Shown here piece by piece: positions 1 through 15,277 of a stretch of 64,000 bases of DNA. The translations under genes were made by a program, and so were the position numbers. The notes under the pieces are model-generated. The model was not told where the DNA came from and did no database searches. It saw only the letters and a list, made by a program, of their open reading frames with translations. This DNA comes from Microlunatus phosphovorus NM-1. GTDB taxonomy: Bacteria; Actinomycetota; Actinomycetes; Propionibacteriales; Propionibacteriaceae. The stretch spans positions 1,178,001 to 1,242,000 of the forward strand of contig NC_015635.1 of assembly GCF_000270245.1 (NCBI RefSeq). Reading direction: 5' to 3'. The stretch's first letter is position 1. The number at the start of each line of letters is the position of its first letter.

Positions 1-1173
1 GGGCTGGCGGTGACCGATGTCGTCCTCGGGCCGCTGTCCGAGGCTGACCTGGGGCCCGAGGCGACGGTCGACCGTGCTGCGTTGACCGAGTTGTTCCACC
101 CGTTCCTGTCCAGTGGGGTGCTCTACCGGGTCAAGGTGTGGCGGGTCGAGGGCGACGAGGCGGTCGTCATCTACTCCGACGTGCCGGCAGTGGAAGGAGA
201 CCGCCGGCCGTACGATCCCGAGCTCGCGGCGCGGATGGCGGCACAGCCGACGGTCGTGGCCATGGTGCCGCAGACGCCCGAGCACCGGTACGAGAACGAC
301 CAGGCTGACCGGCTGCTCGAGGTCTATCGTGCGTTCACCGATCGGGCCGGTACGCAGTTGCGACTCGAGGTCTATGTGCCGGCCAGCGTGGCCGCGACCA
401 CCCGGGTGGTGCTCGCCCATGCACTTCCGGTGTCGCTGGCCGGACTCCTGGTGCTGAGTGCCGCGACCCTGCCGCTGGCCGTCCGGCTCGCCCGGCGGGT
501 GTCGCGGATCGAGGCGGATCGCAGCGAACTGGTGCGGGCGGCGCTGGAGGCCTCCGAGGCGGAGCGAACGAGTCTGGCGCGGTGGCTGCACGACGGCCTG
601 GTGCAGCATCTGGCCACCACCGGCGTGATCATCGACCTGGTGCTGGGCCGGGCCGACCAGTTGGAGTCGGCCGATCGACGGCTGCTGGAGCAGGCTCACG
701 CCTTGGCCGATGAGGACCTCACCGCGCTGCGCGGCAAACTCGGTGAGCTGGCCGGTCCGGTGGTCGCGGCGACCGACCTTGCCGGGGTGGTGGAGGCCCT
801 GGCGGCGGAGCTGACTCGGACGAGTGAGGGAGTGCCGGCGGTGACGGTACAGGTACCTGACGACCCGGAGCTGGCGCCGGGCACCAGGGCGCTGTTGCTC
901 TCGGTGGTCGCGGAACTGCTCCGCAATGCCGTCCGGCACGCCGCTGCGGAGACCGTGACCGTCCGGGTGGACCAAGGGCCGGGCATCGTGACCATCTTGG
1001 TCAGTGACGACGGCCAGGGCTGGCCCGTGGAGTTGACCGAGGAACCCGGGCACGCCGGGCTGCGGCTGGCCACTGCCGCGGTTGAGGCAGCCGGCGGCCG
1101 GTTGCGGCTGCTGCCGGGTGCCGCCGCCGATGGCACCGGCGCCACCGCCCTGATCACCCTGCCCCGCCCCTGA
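1..1173 (+). CDS. Sensor histidine kinase, NarL/LiaS type (5' end outside window)
   Basis: The reading frame is open to base 1, so the N-terminus is missing; the GTG at base 10 need not be the start. What remains is an extracytoplasmic segment, one hydrophobic segment near base 430 (VSLAGLLVLSAATLPLAV), and a HisKA_3 dimerisation box with LHDGLVQ, whose phospho-accepting His codon is at 589-591. An HATPase_c domain follows, with N-box ELLRNAVRH and G-boxes SDDGQGW and HAGLRLA. The family autophosphorylates on His and passes phosphate to a NarL-type regulator. The next gene is on the opposite strand, so any partner regulator would lie upstream of the window. The signal sensed cannot be told. 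Confidence 0.85.
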   Translation, partial: GLAVTDVVLGPLSEADLGPEATVDRAALTELFHPFLSSGVLYRVKVWRVEGDEAVVIYSDVPAVEGDRRPYDPELAARMAAQPTVVAMVPQTPEHRYENDQADRLLEVYRAFTDRAGTQLRLEVYVPASVAATTRVVLAHALPVSLAGLLVLSAATLPLAVRLARRVSRIEADRSELVRAALEASEAERTSLARWLHDGLVQHLATTGVIIDLVLGRADQLESADRRLLEQAHALADEDLTALRGKLGELAGPVVAATDLAGVVEALAAELTRTSEGVPAVTVQVPDDPELAPGTRALLLSVVAELLRNAVRHAAAETVTVRVDQGPGIVTILVSDDGQGWPVELTEEPGHAGLRLATAAVEAAGGRLRLLPGAAADGTGATALITLPRP

Positions 1174-1197
1174 GCCCTTGCCCATACCCCGGTGTCG

Positions 1198-1254
1198 CTC
1201 GATCTTGTCGGTCTCGCTCGATCTATAGATGGTGCGAAGCCGACAAGATCGAGC
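1198..1254. repeat. Imperfect palindrome, copy 1 of the family flanking rhaM
   Basis: The arms ctcgatcttgtcgg and ccgacaagatcgag enclose a partly self-complementary centre. It lies between the convergent ends of the histidine kinase and rhaM. A second copy of the same element lies at 1668-1735. It could serve as a two-way terminator, but no T-run follows. Confidence 0.75.
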
Positions 1255-1276
1255 AGATCCTGGGAGGCGAGTGGGG

Positions 1277-1624
1277 TCAGTTGAGGTGGAAGACCTCCTC
1301 GGTCGAGGCCCACCAGCCGCCGCCCTGGGATCCCTCGGCCGGCGGCAGCGAGCTCAGCGGTTGCTGCATCGGATCGGCGATCACCCACCAGCGCTGCGTC
1401 TCCGGGTCGGCCGCGATCGCCGCCCGATCGGCGGCGAGGTCGTCGCCGACGTACTCGTAGTAGGCGATCAGCAGGTTCTCCGGCTCGCGTAGATAGATGG
1501 AGTAGTTGGTGATGTTGGAGGCCCGCAGTCGGGCCAGCACGGTCGGCCAGACCTCGGCGTGGATCCGCTTGTACTCGGCGATGGCCTCAGGCCGTACGTG
1601 GATGAGCTCGCAGATGCGCTGCAT
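1277..1624 (-). CDS. rhaM: L-rhamnose mutarotase (RhaM family)
   Basis: This 115-residue protein is close in length to E. coli RhaM (104 aa). It carries the family pattern MQRICELIHVRPEAIAEY, then KRIHAEVWPTVL, NYSIYL and a WW pair late in the protein. The family interconverts the alpha and beta anomers of L-rhamnose using a conserved His near residue 20, and acts as a cytosolic dimer with a ferredoxin-like fold. I chose the ATG at 1624 because AGAGAGG sits just upstream; the frame extends further 5' but that part only translates a palindromic repeat. No other rhamnose genes adjoin it; the nearest sugar genes are 9 kb away. Confidence 0.85.
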   Translation of the reverse strand: MQRICELIHVRPEAIAEYKRIHAEVWPTVLARLRASNITNYSIYLREPENLLIAYYEYVGDDLAADRAAIAADPETQRWWVIADPMQQPLSSLPPAEGSQGGGWWASTEEVFHLN

Positions 1625-1667
1625 GGTGACCTCTCTCTGTGACCGGCGCTCCACGCTATCGACCCAC

Positions 1668-1735
1668 GATCTGCTCGATCTTGTCGGTCTTGCTCTATCT
1701 GTAGATCGAGCGAAGCCGACAAGATCGAGCAGATC
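1668..1735. repeat. Palindrome with perfect 20-bp arms, copy 2 of the family flanking rhaM
   Basis: The left arm 1668-1687 (gatctgctcgatcttgtcgg) is the exact reverse complement of 1716-1735. It lies upstream of rhaM and about 135 bases before the rpoB promoter. Together with 1198-1254 it brackets rhaM. The 1625-2004 interval otherwise holds only the rpoB promoter and leader. Confidence 0.85.
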
Positions 1736-1869
1736 AGGTCTTGGGGGTCGCTGCAACGCGACAATGCCGCGACACCTTCATCCCTCCTTGTCAAAGACCA
1801 GATCATGAGTATGCTTCCACCCGAGCAGCAAGTGATTTGCCTGTTCTGCTCCGCCGTGCGCTTTGAGTC

Positions 1870-1898
1870 TTGACTTCGCGCCCTCTTCTGTGTACTGT
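1870..1898 (+). promoter_or_regulatory. Probable rpoB promoter
   Basis: TTGACT at 1870-1875 and TACTGT at 1893-1898 are separated by 17 bases, a good match to the actinobacterial housekeeping sigma consensus. This would give an rpoB leader of roughly 100 bases. A second TTGACA occurs at 1936 without a convincing -10. Confidence 0.65.
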
Positions 1899-2004
1899 TG
1901 GGGTTTGCCCTAGCCATTTCAACGACCCGTTTCATTTGACACGGGCTGTTTGTCATGCGCAGAGCCACAACATGACACACTGCGAGTCTCGGAAGGACCC
2001 ACTG

Positions 2005-5484
<3,480 letters not shown>

Positions 5485-5586
5485 TCGTGCCGGGGCCAGG
5501 GGCCGTACGCGTACTCCTGGCTCCGACCGCGGTCGGTCCTGAGCATCACAAGCAACAACGAGTGACTAAAGAGAAGAGATAACCAA

Positions 5587-9441
<3,855 letters not shown>

Positions 9442-9452
9442 GTTCGATCGAC

Positions 9453-9476
9453 GCCTCCGGGTTTACCTCCGGAGGC
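9453..9476 (+). terminator. Hairpin immediately after rpoC
   Basis: gcctccgg at 9453-9460 pairs perfectly with ccggaggc at 9469-9476, 12 bases after the rpoC stop. Confidence 0.45.
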
Positions 9477-9487
9477 TAGGCGCTGAC

Positions 9488-9520
9488 AGGGCCCCGCGAG
9501 TTCCGTGCTCTCGGGGCCCT
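9488..9520 (+). terminator. Probable rpoBC terminator
   Basis: agggccccg at 9488 pairs with cggggccct ending at 9520. It is a strong GC stem without a T-run, as is common in actinobacteria. Confidence 0.6.
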
Positions 9521-9584
9521 GCCACTCTCTCCCGCTCTCCCGCCCGCTGCCGCTCTCCCCGCGTTGCCCCACCATCCCATTTCC

Positions 9585-9656
9585 GACTTCGCACCATTTC
9601 CTGCTACTCCGCACCAAGCACGCGTGGTGCGAAGTCGCAGGAAACGGTGCGAAGTG
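9585..9656. repeat. Dispersed palindromic repeat, family A, cluster 1
   Basis: A roughly 32-bp imperfect stem. The left arm carries gacttcgcaccatttcctgc and the right arm carries gcaggaaacggtgcgaag, around the central caagcacgcgtg. The same words recur at 25871-26107, 32316-32478 and 49748-49872. Confidence 0.8.
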
Positions 9657-9699
9657 GGGGATCGGGGTGGCGGGGAGGTGTCCCGATAGCGTGGGGCGG

Positions 9700-10146
9700 G
9701 TGAGGGTCATCGAGGTGTTCGCACCGTTGTTCGGCCATTGGCAGGGCGTGGAGGAGCAGTCCGCGTCACCTTGGGGCCCGGCGACAACGGCTCGGGCCAT
9801 CCTGAGCTTCCGGGCCGAGGTCGGTGGGTCAGCGATGGTGTCCGACTATCGCCAGGTGCGCGCGGATGGGTCGGAGTTCTACGCGCACGGGGTGTTCCTG
9901 GTCGATCCAGCCCTCGAGGTGTCCTGGTGGCTGTTCGACTCGTACGCCGAACCGCCCGCGGTCGCCACCGGTGGCTGGCGGGACGGCGAGCTGGTCTTGA
10001 GCAAGGCCAGCGAACAGGGGAGGGCGGTGCACCGGTTCGGGATCGACGGCGAGGAGCTCACGTACGCGATCGACATCGCCGTGCCGGACGACTCTGACCT
10101 GACGCCCTTCCTCCGTGGCCGCTATCGGGCGATCAGCACCCACTGA
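9700..10146 (+). CDS. Hypothetical beta-barrel-like protein (DUF1579-like)
   Basis: This is a 148-residue soluble protein starting at a GTG (VRVIEVFAPLFGHWQG); a GTG three codons earlier at 9691 is equally possible. The opening phrase FGHWQGVEEQ, repeated alternating hydrophobic stretches, and the late GRYRAI resemble small lipocalin or heat-stable calycin domains of the DUF1579 type. No catalytic residues are recognisable and no partner gene adjoins it. It sits between two repeat-rich intergenic regions. Function unknown. Confidence 0.6.
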   Translation: MRVIEVFAPLFGHWQGVEEQSASPWGPATTARAILSFRAEVGGSAMVSDYRQVRADGSEFYAHGVFLVDPALEVSWWLFDSYAEPPAVATGGWRDGELVLSKASEQGRAVHRFGIDGEELTYAIDIAVPDDSDLTPFLRGRYRAISTH

Positions 10147-10157
10147 TCCGTACGGCT

Positions 10158-10345
10158 GGCGCCCCAGGGCCACAAACGATCGCGGATTGGGCGCGGGCCA
10201 GGTTCGTTTCGCGCCCAGGGGCCACAGACGATCGCGGGGCGTGCGGGGATCGCGTACGGATGGCGCCCAGGGGCCACAGACGATCGCGGGGCGTGCGAAG
10301 GCCACGTGGGATGGCGCCCGCGGGCCACAAACGGCACAAGGGCCG
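10158..10345. repeat. Imperfect tandem repeats, period about 50-58 bases
   Basis: Units built on gcgcccaggggccacagacg followed by atcgcggggcgtgcg recur about three to four times, the last one degenerate (gccacaaacggcacaagggc). They fill the space between the hypothetical gene and the end of the sugar-binding lipoprotein gene. The units diverge too much for a CRISPR array. Confidence 0.7.
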
Positions 10346-10354
10346 CAAACGGCA

Positions 10355-10385
10355 CAAAGGGCCCCGTCGGTGACGGGACCCCTTG
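10355..10385 (-). terminator. Probable terminator of the sugar ABC operon
   Basis: caaagggccccgtc and gacgggaccccttg form a stem with a 3-base loop and one mismatch, 25 bases past the stop of the substrate-binding gene on the minus strand. Confidence 0.5.
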
Positions 10386-10410
10386 CTGGCCGAACAGCGT
10401 CGACGAGTGA

Positions 10411-11451
10411 TCAGAAGATGCTGTTCGGGTCGTAGAACTCATCGACGTTCTCGCAGCCGATGCCGACGGCGAGGGTGAATGACTCCGGCGGGAAATCGGT
10501 CGGCTTCTTGACCCCGGTCGCGATGTCGATGGCGATCCGCATCGCATCCTTGGTCGCCAGATCGGGGGAGTTCAGACCGGTGGAGATGTAGCGCCCCTTG
10601 CAGCCGTCCCGCTTGATCAGCTCCAGCGCCTCCCGCTGTCCGTCGGCCGAGGCGGCGATGTAGACGTCGTCGTACTGCGCCTTGCCGCGGATCACGTTGT
10701 AGGCGCCCAACGCCATCGCGTCGTTGAGCCCGAGCACGAGGTCGGTGTCCGGGTTGGCCGCGAGCATGTTCTCCGCCGCCACCTGGCCCTTGTCCTGCTG
10801 GTACTCCCCGTTCTGCTCGCTGCCGATCTCGTACTTCACGCCGCCTTCGGTCAAGCCGTCGAGGAATCCCTGACGACGGTTCGGGCCGACGACCTCGTCG
10901 GTCGCGGGACCGGTGATGATCACCAGCTTGATGCTGTCCTTGCCCAGCTCCTTGAAGCGCTTGGCGGTGAGCTTGCCCGACTCCCGACCGATGGCCAGGT
11001 TGTCGGACTGGACGCTGGTGGTGCCGGTGCCCGGGACGCTGGTGTCGATGTAGATCACCGGGATCTTGGACGAGATCTGGGTCATCGTCTCCACCTGCCC
11101 CTTGGGGCTGGTGGCGTTCATGATCAAGACGTTGGCGCCCTGGGCCATCATCGCCTGCATCTGGTTCGACTGGATCACCGGATCCTTGTTGGCGGCCTGG
11201 AAGAGCAGCTTGACGCCCTCCTCCCCGGCGATGTTCTCCGCCTGCACCTGCATGGCCGAGAAGTACGGCGCCTGCAGCTGTTGCTGGGCGAACCCGATGA
11301 CCACGTTGCTGCGGTCGGTCTGGACGCCGCCGGCGGGACCCTGGGCGGGCTCGCTGGACGGGTAGATCTGCCCGCACGCGCTCACGGTGGTCAAGATCAC
11401 CGCGGCCGCTGCGACGACGAGCGCACGGCGGCCCTTGGTGGTCGACCTCAT
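10411..11451 (-). CDS. Sugar ABC transporter substrate-binding lipoprotein (ribose type)
   Basis: This 346-residue protein has a lipoprotein signal: basic MRSTTKGRR, a hydrophobic core, then lipobox TVSAC with Cys26 as the lipidated residue. The mature part is a Peripla_BP_4 (RbsB-like) fold, seen in NVVIGFAQQQLQAPYFSAMQ, then IPVIYIDTSVPGTG, VLGLNDAMALGAYNVI and VYIAASADG. It should bind a pentose, hexose or polyol outside the membrane and deliver it to the permease encoded just upstream (11523-12557). The ATG at 11451 has GAGGAGA upstream. It is the last gene of the importer operon. Substrate not identifiable. Confidence 0.9.
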   Translation of the reverse strand: MRSTTKGRRALVVAAAAVILTTVSACGQIYPSSEPAQGPAGGVQTDRSNVVIGFAQQQLQAPYFSAMQVQAENIAGEEGVKLLFQAANKDPVIQSNQMQAMMAQGANVLIMNATSPKGQVETMTQISSKIPVIYIDTSVPGTGTTSVQSDNLAIGRESGKLTAKRFKELGKDSIKLVIITGPATDEVVGPNRRQGFLDGLTEGGVKYEIGSEQNGEYQQDKGQVAAENMLAANPDTDLVLGLNDAMALGAYNVIRGKAQYDDVYIAASADGQREALELIKRDGCKGRYISTGLNSPDLATKDAMRIAIDIATGVKKPTDFPPESFTLAVGIGCENVDEFYDPNSIF

Positions 11452-11522
11452 CTTGTCTCCTCAAATGTCCTGAGCCAGGGGGGTCCTGATCGGGGGTCCT
11501 GATCCGAGGTCCTGATCTGGGC

Positions 11523-12557
11523 CTACTTGGCCGAGCCGGACGCGTCGGCCTTGCGCCGCACGAACTGCACGGTGGCCAAGGTCACCGCGACGAGGATGAG
11601 GGCGCCGCGGAAGGCGTCCTGCAGGAAGGTGGAGATGTTCAGCAAAGACAGCAGGTTCGCGATCACGGCGAAGATGACCGTGCCGACGACCGCGCCGAAG
11701 ACCTTGCCGTGACCACCTGACAGGCGCGCGCCGCCGATGACGACCGCCGCGATGGCCTCGAGCTCCATCAGGTTGCCCGCGCTCGGCGTGCCGCTGGCGA
11801 ACCGGCAGAGGAACATCCAGCCGCCGAGACCGACCAGGAGCCCGGCCAGGATGTAGACCGACCACAGGGTCGCGGTGACCGGAATGCCCGAGCTGCGAGC
11901 GGCCTCCTTGTTCGAGCCGATCGCATAGACCCGGCGCCCCCAGACGGTGCGGTAGAGCAGGAACGCGATCAGCGCGACCGCGGCCAGCCAGACCAGGGCC
12001 AGCAGCGGGATGCCCACGATGGTGGTCTGGCCGAGATTCGCGTACGTCGCTGCGGCGCCGGGAGTGATCGGGATGCCACTGCCATACGCGTAGACCAAAC
12101 CGCGGGCGAGGGCCAGCATGCCCAGCGTGACGATGAACGGCTCCAGGCCGCGGAAGGCGACCAGCCAGCCATTGGTGGCGCCGATGATGCCGCCGATGAC
12201 GAGCGCGACCAGCAGGCCGAGCAGCACCGAGGGTCCGCCGAACAGTCCGGCGGCGACCACCGCGGCCAGTCCCAGGGCCGAGCCGACGCTGATGTCGATA
12301 CCGCCGGTCAGCACCACGATCAGCTGGGCCAGCACCACGACGCCGATGATCGACATCTGCAGCAGCAGGTTGGTCATGTTGGTCGCGCCCCAGAAGATGC
12401 TGCCGCGGGTGATGGTCGCGATCACCAGCAGGGCGGCGAGGATGCCGAGCGCGTACTGGCCCTTGAGCCAGCTGACCAGCGCGTGACTGCGGGAGAAGTT
12501 CTCCTCGTAGTGGTGAACCGGCGGTGGGGTGGTGGTTGTCGTGCTCATCTGAGACAT
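11523..12557 (-). CDS. Sugar ABC transporter permease (RbsC type)
   Basis: This is a 344-residue inner-membrane protein of the BPD_transp_2 family with about nine to ten hydrophobic segments. It carries the family motifs GGIDISVGSALGLAAVVAA, NGWLVAFRGLEPFIVTLGML, YAIGSNKEAARSSGIPV and VVIGGARLSGGHGKVFGAVVG. It forms the transmembrane pore of the importer, probably as a dimer. AAGGAGCC lies only 2 bases before the first ATG, so translation may really begin at the Met three codons in (12548), which has better spacing. It lies 89 bases after the ATPase gene and 71 bases before the binding-protein gene. Confidence 0.92.
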   Translation of the reverse strand: MSQMSTTTTTPPPVHHYEENFSRSHALVSWLKGQYALGILAALLVIATITRGSIFWGATNMTNLLLQMSIIGVVVLAQLIVVLTGGIDISVGSALGLAAVVAAGLFGGPSVLLGLLVALVIGGIIGATNGWLVAFRGLEPFIVTLGMLALARGLVYAYGSGIPITPGAAATYANLGQTTIVGIPLLALVWLAAVALIAFLLYRTVWGRRVYAIGSNKEAARSSGIPVTATLWSVYILAGLLVGLGGWMFLCRFASGTPSAGNLMELEAIAAVVIGGARLSGGHGKVFGAVVGTVIFAVIANLLSLLNISTFLQDAFRGALILVAVTLATVQFVRRKADASGSAK

Positions 12558-12583
12558 GGCTCCTTGCTTCGTTGGAAGAGTGA

Positions 12584-12627
12584 GGTCAGCGGGTGTTCGG
12601 GATGAACCGACACGGGCTCAGCTGACC
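12584..12627 (-). other. Intercistronic hairpin in the sugar ABC operon
   Basis: ggtcagc at 12584-12590 pairs with gctgacc at 12621-12627 in the gap between the ATPase and permease genes. It may adjust mRNA stability or relative expression. Confidence 0.35.
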
Positions 12628-12646
12628 TGAGGTCCAGCCGACGGGG

Positions 12647-14224
12647 TCAGTCGACGTGGGTGAGAGCGGTGCGAATGAGGTCGTCGGTGTCGGCCTGCTC
12701 CGGGTCGAACTCGCCGACGACCTGCCCGTTGCGCATCACCAGGATCCGGTGGCACAGGGACAGCAGTTCCTCGGCTTCGCTGGACACCACCAGCACGCCC
12801 TTCCCACGGGCGGCCACGCCGTGGATGATCTCGTAGATGTTGGCGCGGGCGCCGACGTCGATGCCCTTGGTCGGCTCGTCCAGCACCACGAAGTCCGGGT
12901 CGGTCTCCAGCCATTTGGCGACCACGACCTTCTGCTGGTTGCCGCCGCTGAGCGTGCTCGTGTAGGTGGTGGTGCCGCCCTTGACCTGGTATTCCCCGAT
13001 CAGCTCGCGGACCCGCTTCTTCTCCTCGGCCGACCGGACGACGCCGGCGGTCGACATCTTCGGCAGCGCGACCAGGCTCATGTTCTGGCCGTTGTCGAAG
13101 TCCTTGACGAAGCCTTCGAGGCGCCGGTCCTCGGTCAGATAAGCGATCCGCTTGGCGACGGCAGCGGTCGGCGTCGGCAGGTTGACGTCGGTCCCGTGCA
13201 GCTTGATGGTGCCGCCGGCCGCCTTGCGCTGCCCGGTGATCGTTCTTGCCACCGAGGAGCGGCCGCTGCCGACCAACCCGTACAAGCCGAGGATCTCGCC
13301 CGGATTGACATCGAACGAGACGCCCCGCGCCGTGCCGCCGTGCAGGTCGCGGACTTCCAGCACCGGTGCGGCGCCGGAGGTCTGGACGGCAGCGGGCCGG
13401 TCGAGCGCTTTCAACGCCTGCCCGATCATCAATGTGGTGATCTCGTCGGCGTCGGTGTCCGCCGCCTCCAGCACCTTGACCAGTTTCCCGTTGCGGAGCA
13501 CCGCGATCCGGTCACACATCGCGAACACCTCGTTCAACCGGTGCGACACGAAGATGATCGAGGTGCCGGCCGCCTTCTCCCGCGCCACCAGTTCGAGGAT
13601 GTCGTTGAAATGCTCCTCGCTGGTCGAGGCGGTGGTCTCGTCCAAGATCATGATCTTGTGCGTGGTGACCGCGGCCCGGCTGAGCGAGAGCATCTGACGC
13701 TGACCCGGACCGAGATCCTTGGCCAGATCCCGAGTGCTCAGATGCCCCAGACCGACACCGCGCAGTACCTCACGGGTGCGCTTGTCGTTGGTCTCCTGCT
13801 TGACCGCCCACGGCCGGATGTCCTTGCCGGCCCGGAGCTTGTAGAGCCAGACGTTCTCCCCAACGGTGAAGTCGTCGATGATCAACGGCTCCTGGTGCAT
13901 CATCAGCACCCCGGCCTGCTCGGCCTCGGCGGCGTTGCGCACCGGATGCGGATACCCCGTCACGTTGATCACCCCGTCGGTGGGCGTCTGAACCCCGGCC
14001 AGTAGCTTCGCGAAAGTGGACTTGCCGGCGCCGTTGGCACCGCAGATCCCCAACACGCTGCCGGCGTAGCCCTCCAGCTCGACGCCGTCCAACGCCTTCA
14101 CACCCGGATAGTGCTTCTTCACCCCGACCGCCTTGAACGCCACCTGCCGCGGTTCCGCCGCAGTCGCTCGAGCAGAGTCTTCTGGTGTCGGCCCAGCTTG
14201 GGCAGGATTGGAGTGAGTGACCAC
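12647..14224 (-). CDS. Sugar ABC transporter ATP-binding protein, two ATPase domains (RbsA/MglA type)
   Basis: The protein holds tandem ABC ATPase domains. The first has Walker A GANGAGKST, a signature region changed to DLGPGQRQMLSLSRA and Walker B IMILDETTAS. The second has a degenerate P-loop (GLVGSGRSS), signature LSGGNQQKV and Walker B FVVLDEPTKGIDVG. This pairing is typical of RbsA-class importers. I prefer the GTG at 14224 (VVTHSNPAQAG), which has GAGGGG upstream and gives 525 aa. An upstream ATG at 14362 would add 46 low-complexity residues. It is the first gene of the importer operon, divergent from deoR. Confidence 0.9.
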   Translation of the reverse strand: MVTHSNPAQAGPTPEDSARATAAEPRQVAFKAVGVKKHYPGVKALDGVELEGYAGSVLGICGANGAGKSTFAKLLAGVQTPTDGVINVTGYPHPVRNAAEAEQAGVLMMHQEPLIIDDFTVGENVWLYKLRAGKDIRPWAVKQETNDKRTREVLRGVGLGHLSTRDLAKDLGPGQRQMLSLSRAAVTTHKIMILDETTASTSEEHFNDILELVAREKAAGTSIIFVSHRLNEVFAMCDRIAVLRNGKLVKVLEAADTDADEITTLMIGQALKALDRPAAVQTSGAAPVLEVRDLHGGTARGVSFDVNPGEILGLYGLVGSGRSSVARTITGQRKAAGGTIKLHGTDVNLPTPTAAVAKRIAYLTEDRRLEGFVKDFDNGQNMSLVALPKMSTAGVVRSAEEKKRVRELIGEYQVKGGTTTYTSTLSGGNQQKVVVAKWLETDPDFVVLDEPTKGIDVGARANIYEIIHGVAARGKGVLVVSSEAEELLSLCHRILVMRNGQVVGEFDPEQADTDDLIRTALTHVD

Positions 14225-14419
14225 CGAATGAGTCCCCTCTTTGGGTCGAGTGTCGTGGGTCGAACGATCTTGGACATTGCCATCCGCACCCGGTGGCGTC
14301 GAGGGTTCGGTGGTTCCGGTTGCTGCCCGATTCGAGCCCGAGTCGTCGGCCCGTTCGGGCACCCGTACGCGGACCTCACCGCCGGAGAGGCGTGATACCT
14401 GCCCGATCCCGCCCCCGGA
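14225..14419. promoter_or_regulatory. Divergent promoter region between the sugar importer and the DeoR operon
   Basis: Both flanking transcription units start here and point away from each other, the usual place for DeoR control. I could not identify a clear -35/-10 pair or a convincing DeoR operator. Confidence 0.4.
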
Positions 14420-15277
14420 ATGCCCAAGTCACTGCCCGAATATGGTTCCGTTCCAGGTCGCCGATCCGCCAGATGCGGTGAAATTGTCGGCGGGCACGAA
14501 AGGCTGGAGGTTCTCATTCACGCACTGGAGCGGCGCCAACGGATTGTCGAGCTCACCCGAGAGTCCGGGCGGGTCAGCGTTCTCGACCTGGCCGCGCAGT
14601 TGCAGGTCGCCCAGGAGACCGTACGGCGCGATCTCGCCGAATTGGAGGTCCAGGGCCTGATCACCAGGGTGCACGGCGGTGCGTTGCCGGCCGACCGGAT
14701 CGAGTTCGAGGGCGACGTGGGCAGCCGTCGCGCCCGCAATCCCGAGGAGAAGGCGCGGATCGCGCGTCGAGCCGTCGAGGAGATCCACGACGCCGAGACG
14801 GTCTTCCTCGACGAGGGCTCGACGGCGGGCTATGTGGCCAAGGCATTGAACCCGTCCCATCATCTGACGGTGGTGACCGCGTCCGTGCCGGTCGTCTTGA
14901 GCACCCATGCGCACCCGTTGATCACGGTCGTGCTGCTCGGTGGCACAGTGCGCTCTCGGTCGATCGCGGCCTCCGGTGAGCTGACCAGTCGGATCCTCGG
15001 TGACCTGGTAATCGATGTCGCCTTCCTCGGCACCAACGGCATCAGCCTCAAGCACGGGCTCACCTGCCCGGATCTGAGCGTGGCGGCCGTCAAACGGGCG
15101 GCGATCGCAGCGGCGCGCCGGGTGGTGCTGGTGACCGATTCGACCAAGTTCGGTCTGAACTCCTTCGCCTCGTTCGGGACGATCAAAGATCTGGACAGCA
15201 TCGTCACCGGTTCGGCGGCGCCGCGCCGGACCGTGGAGCTGATCCGCAACCAGCGAGTGCAGGTCGTGCTGGTCTGA
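14420..15277 (+). CDS. DeoR-family transcriptional regulator
   Basis: A sugar-phosphate-responsive repressor of up to 285 aa. The N-terminal winged HTH reads RRQRIVELTRESGRVSVLDL, then QVAQETVRRDLAELE and GLITRVHGGAL. The C-terminal DeoRC sensor has ARRAVEEIHDAETVFLDEGS, VTDSTKFG and LDSIVT. The start is unclear: the ATG at 14420 adds about 30 residues that match no family feature. The best ribosome site (GGAGG at 14504-14508) leads to CTG or ATT codons rather than ATG or GTG. It overlaps the FGGY kinase by one base (TGATG) and probably controls both that operon and the divergent importer. Confidence 0.88.
   Translation: MPKSLPEYGSVPGRRSARCGEIVGGHERLEVLIHALERRQRIVELTRESGRVSVLDLAAQLQVAQETVRRDLAELEVQGLITRVHGGALPADRIEFEGDVGSRRARNPEEKARIARRAVEEIHDAETVFLDEGSTAGYVAKALNPSHHLTVVTASVPVVLSTHAHPLITVVLLGGTVRSRSIAASGELTSRILGDLVIDVAFLGTNGISLKHGLTCPDLSVAAVKRAAIAAARRVVLVTDSTKFGLNSFASFGTIKDLDSIVTGSAAPRRTVELIRNQRVQVVLV

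Noticed and set aside
1936-1964. Second rpoB promoter at TTGACA 1936
   Set aside because: No acceptable -10 at 16-18 bases; the TGACA and TGTCA around it form a weak inverted repeat only.
10158-10345. CRISPR array candidate
   Set aside because: Units differ in length and sequence, there are no unique spacers of constant length, and no cas genes are nearby.
12656-14005. Long plus-strand open frame over the sugar ATPase gene
   Set aside because: It is antisense to a protein with both sets of ABC motifs; no ribosome site and no domain.
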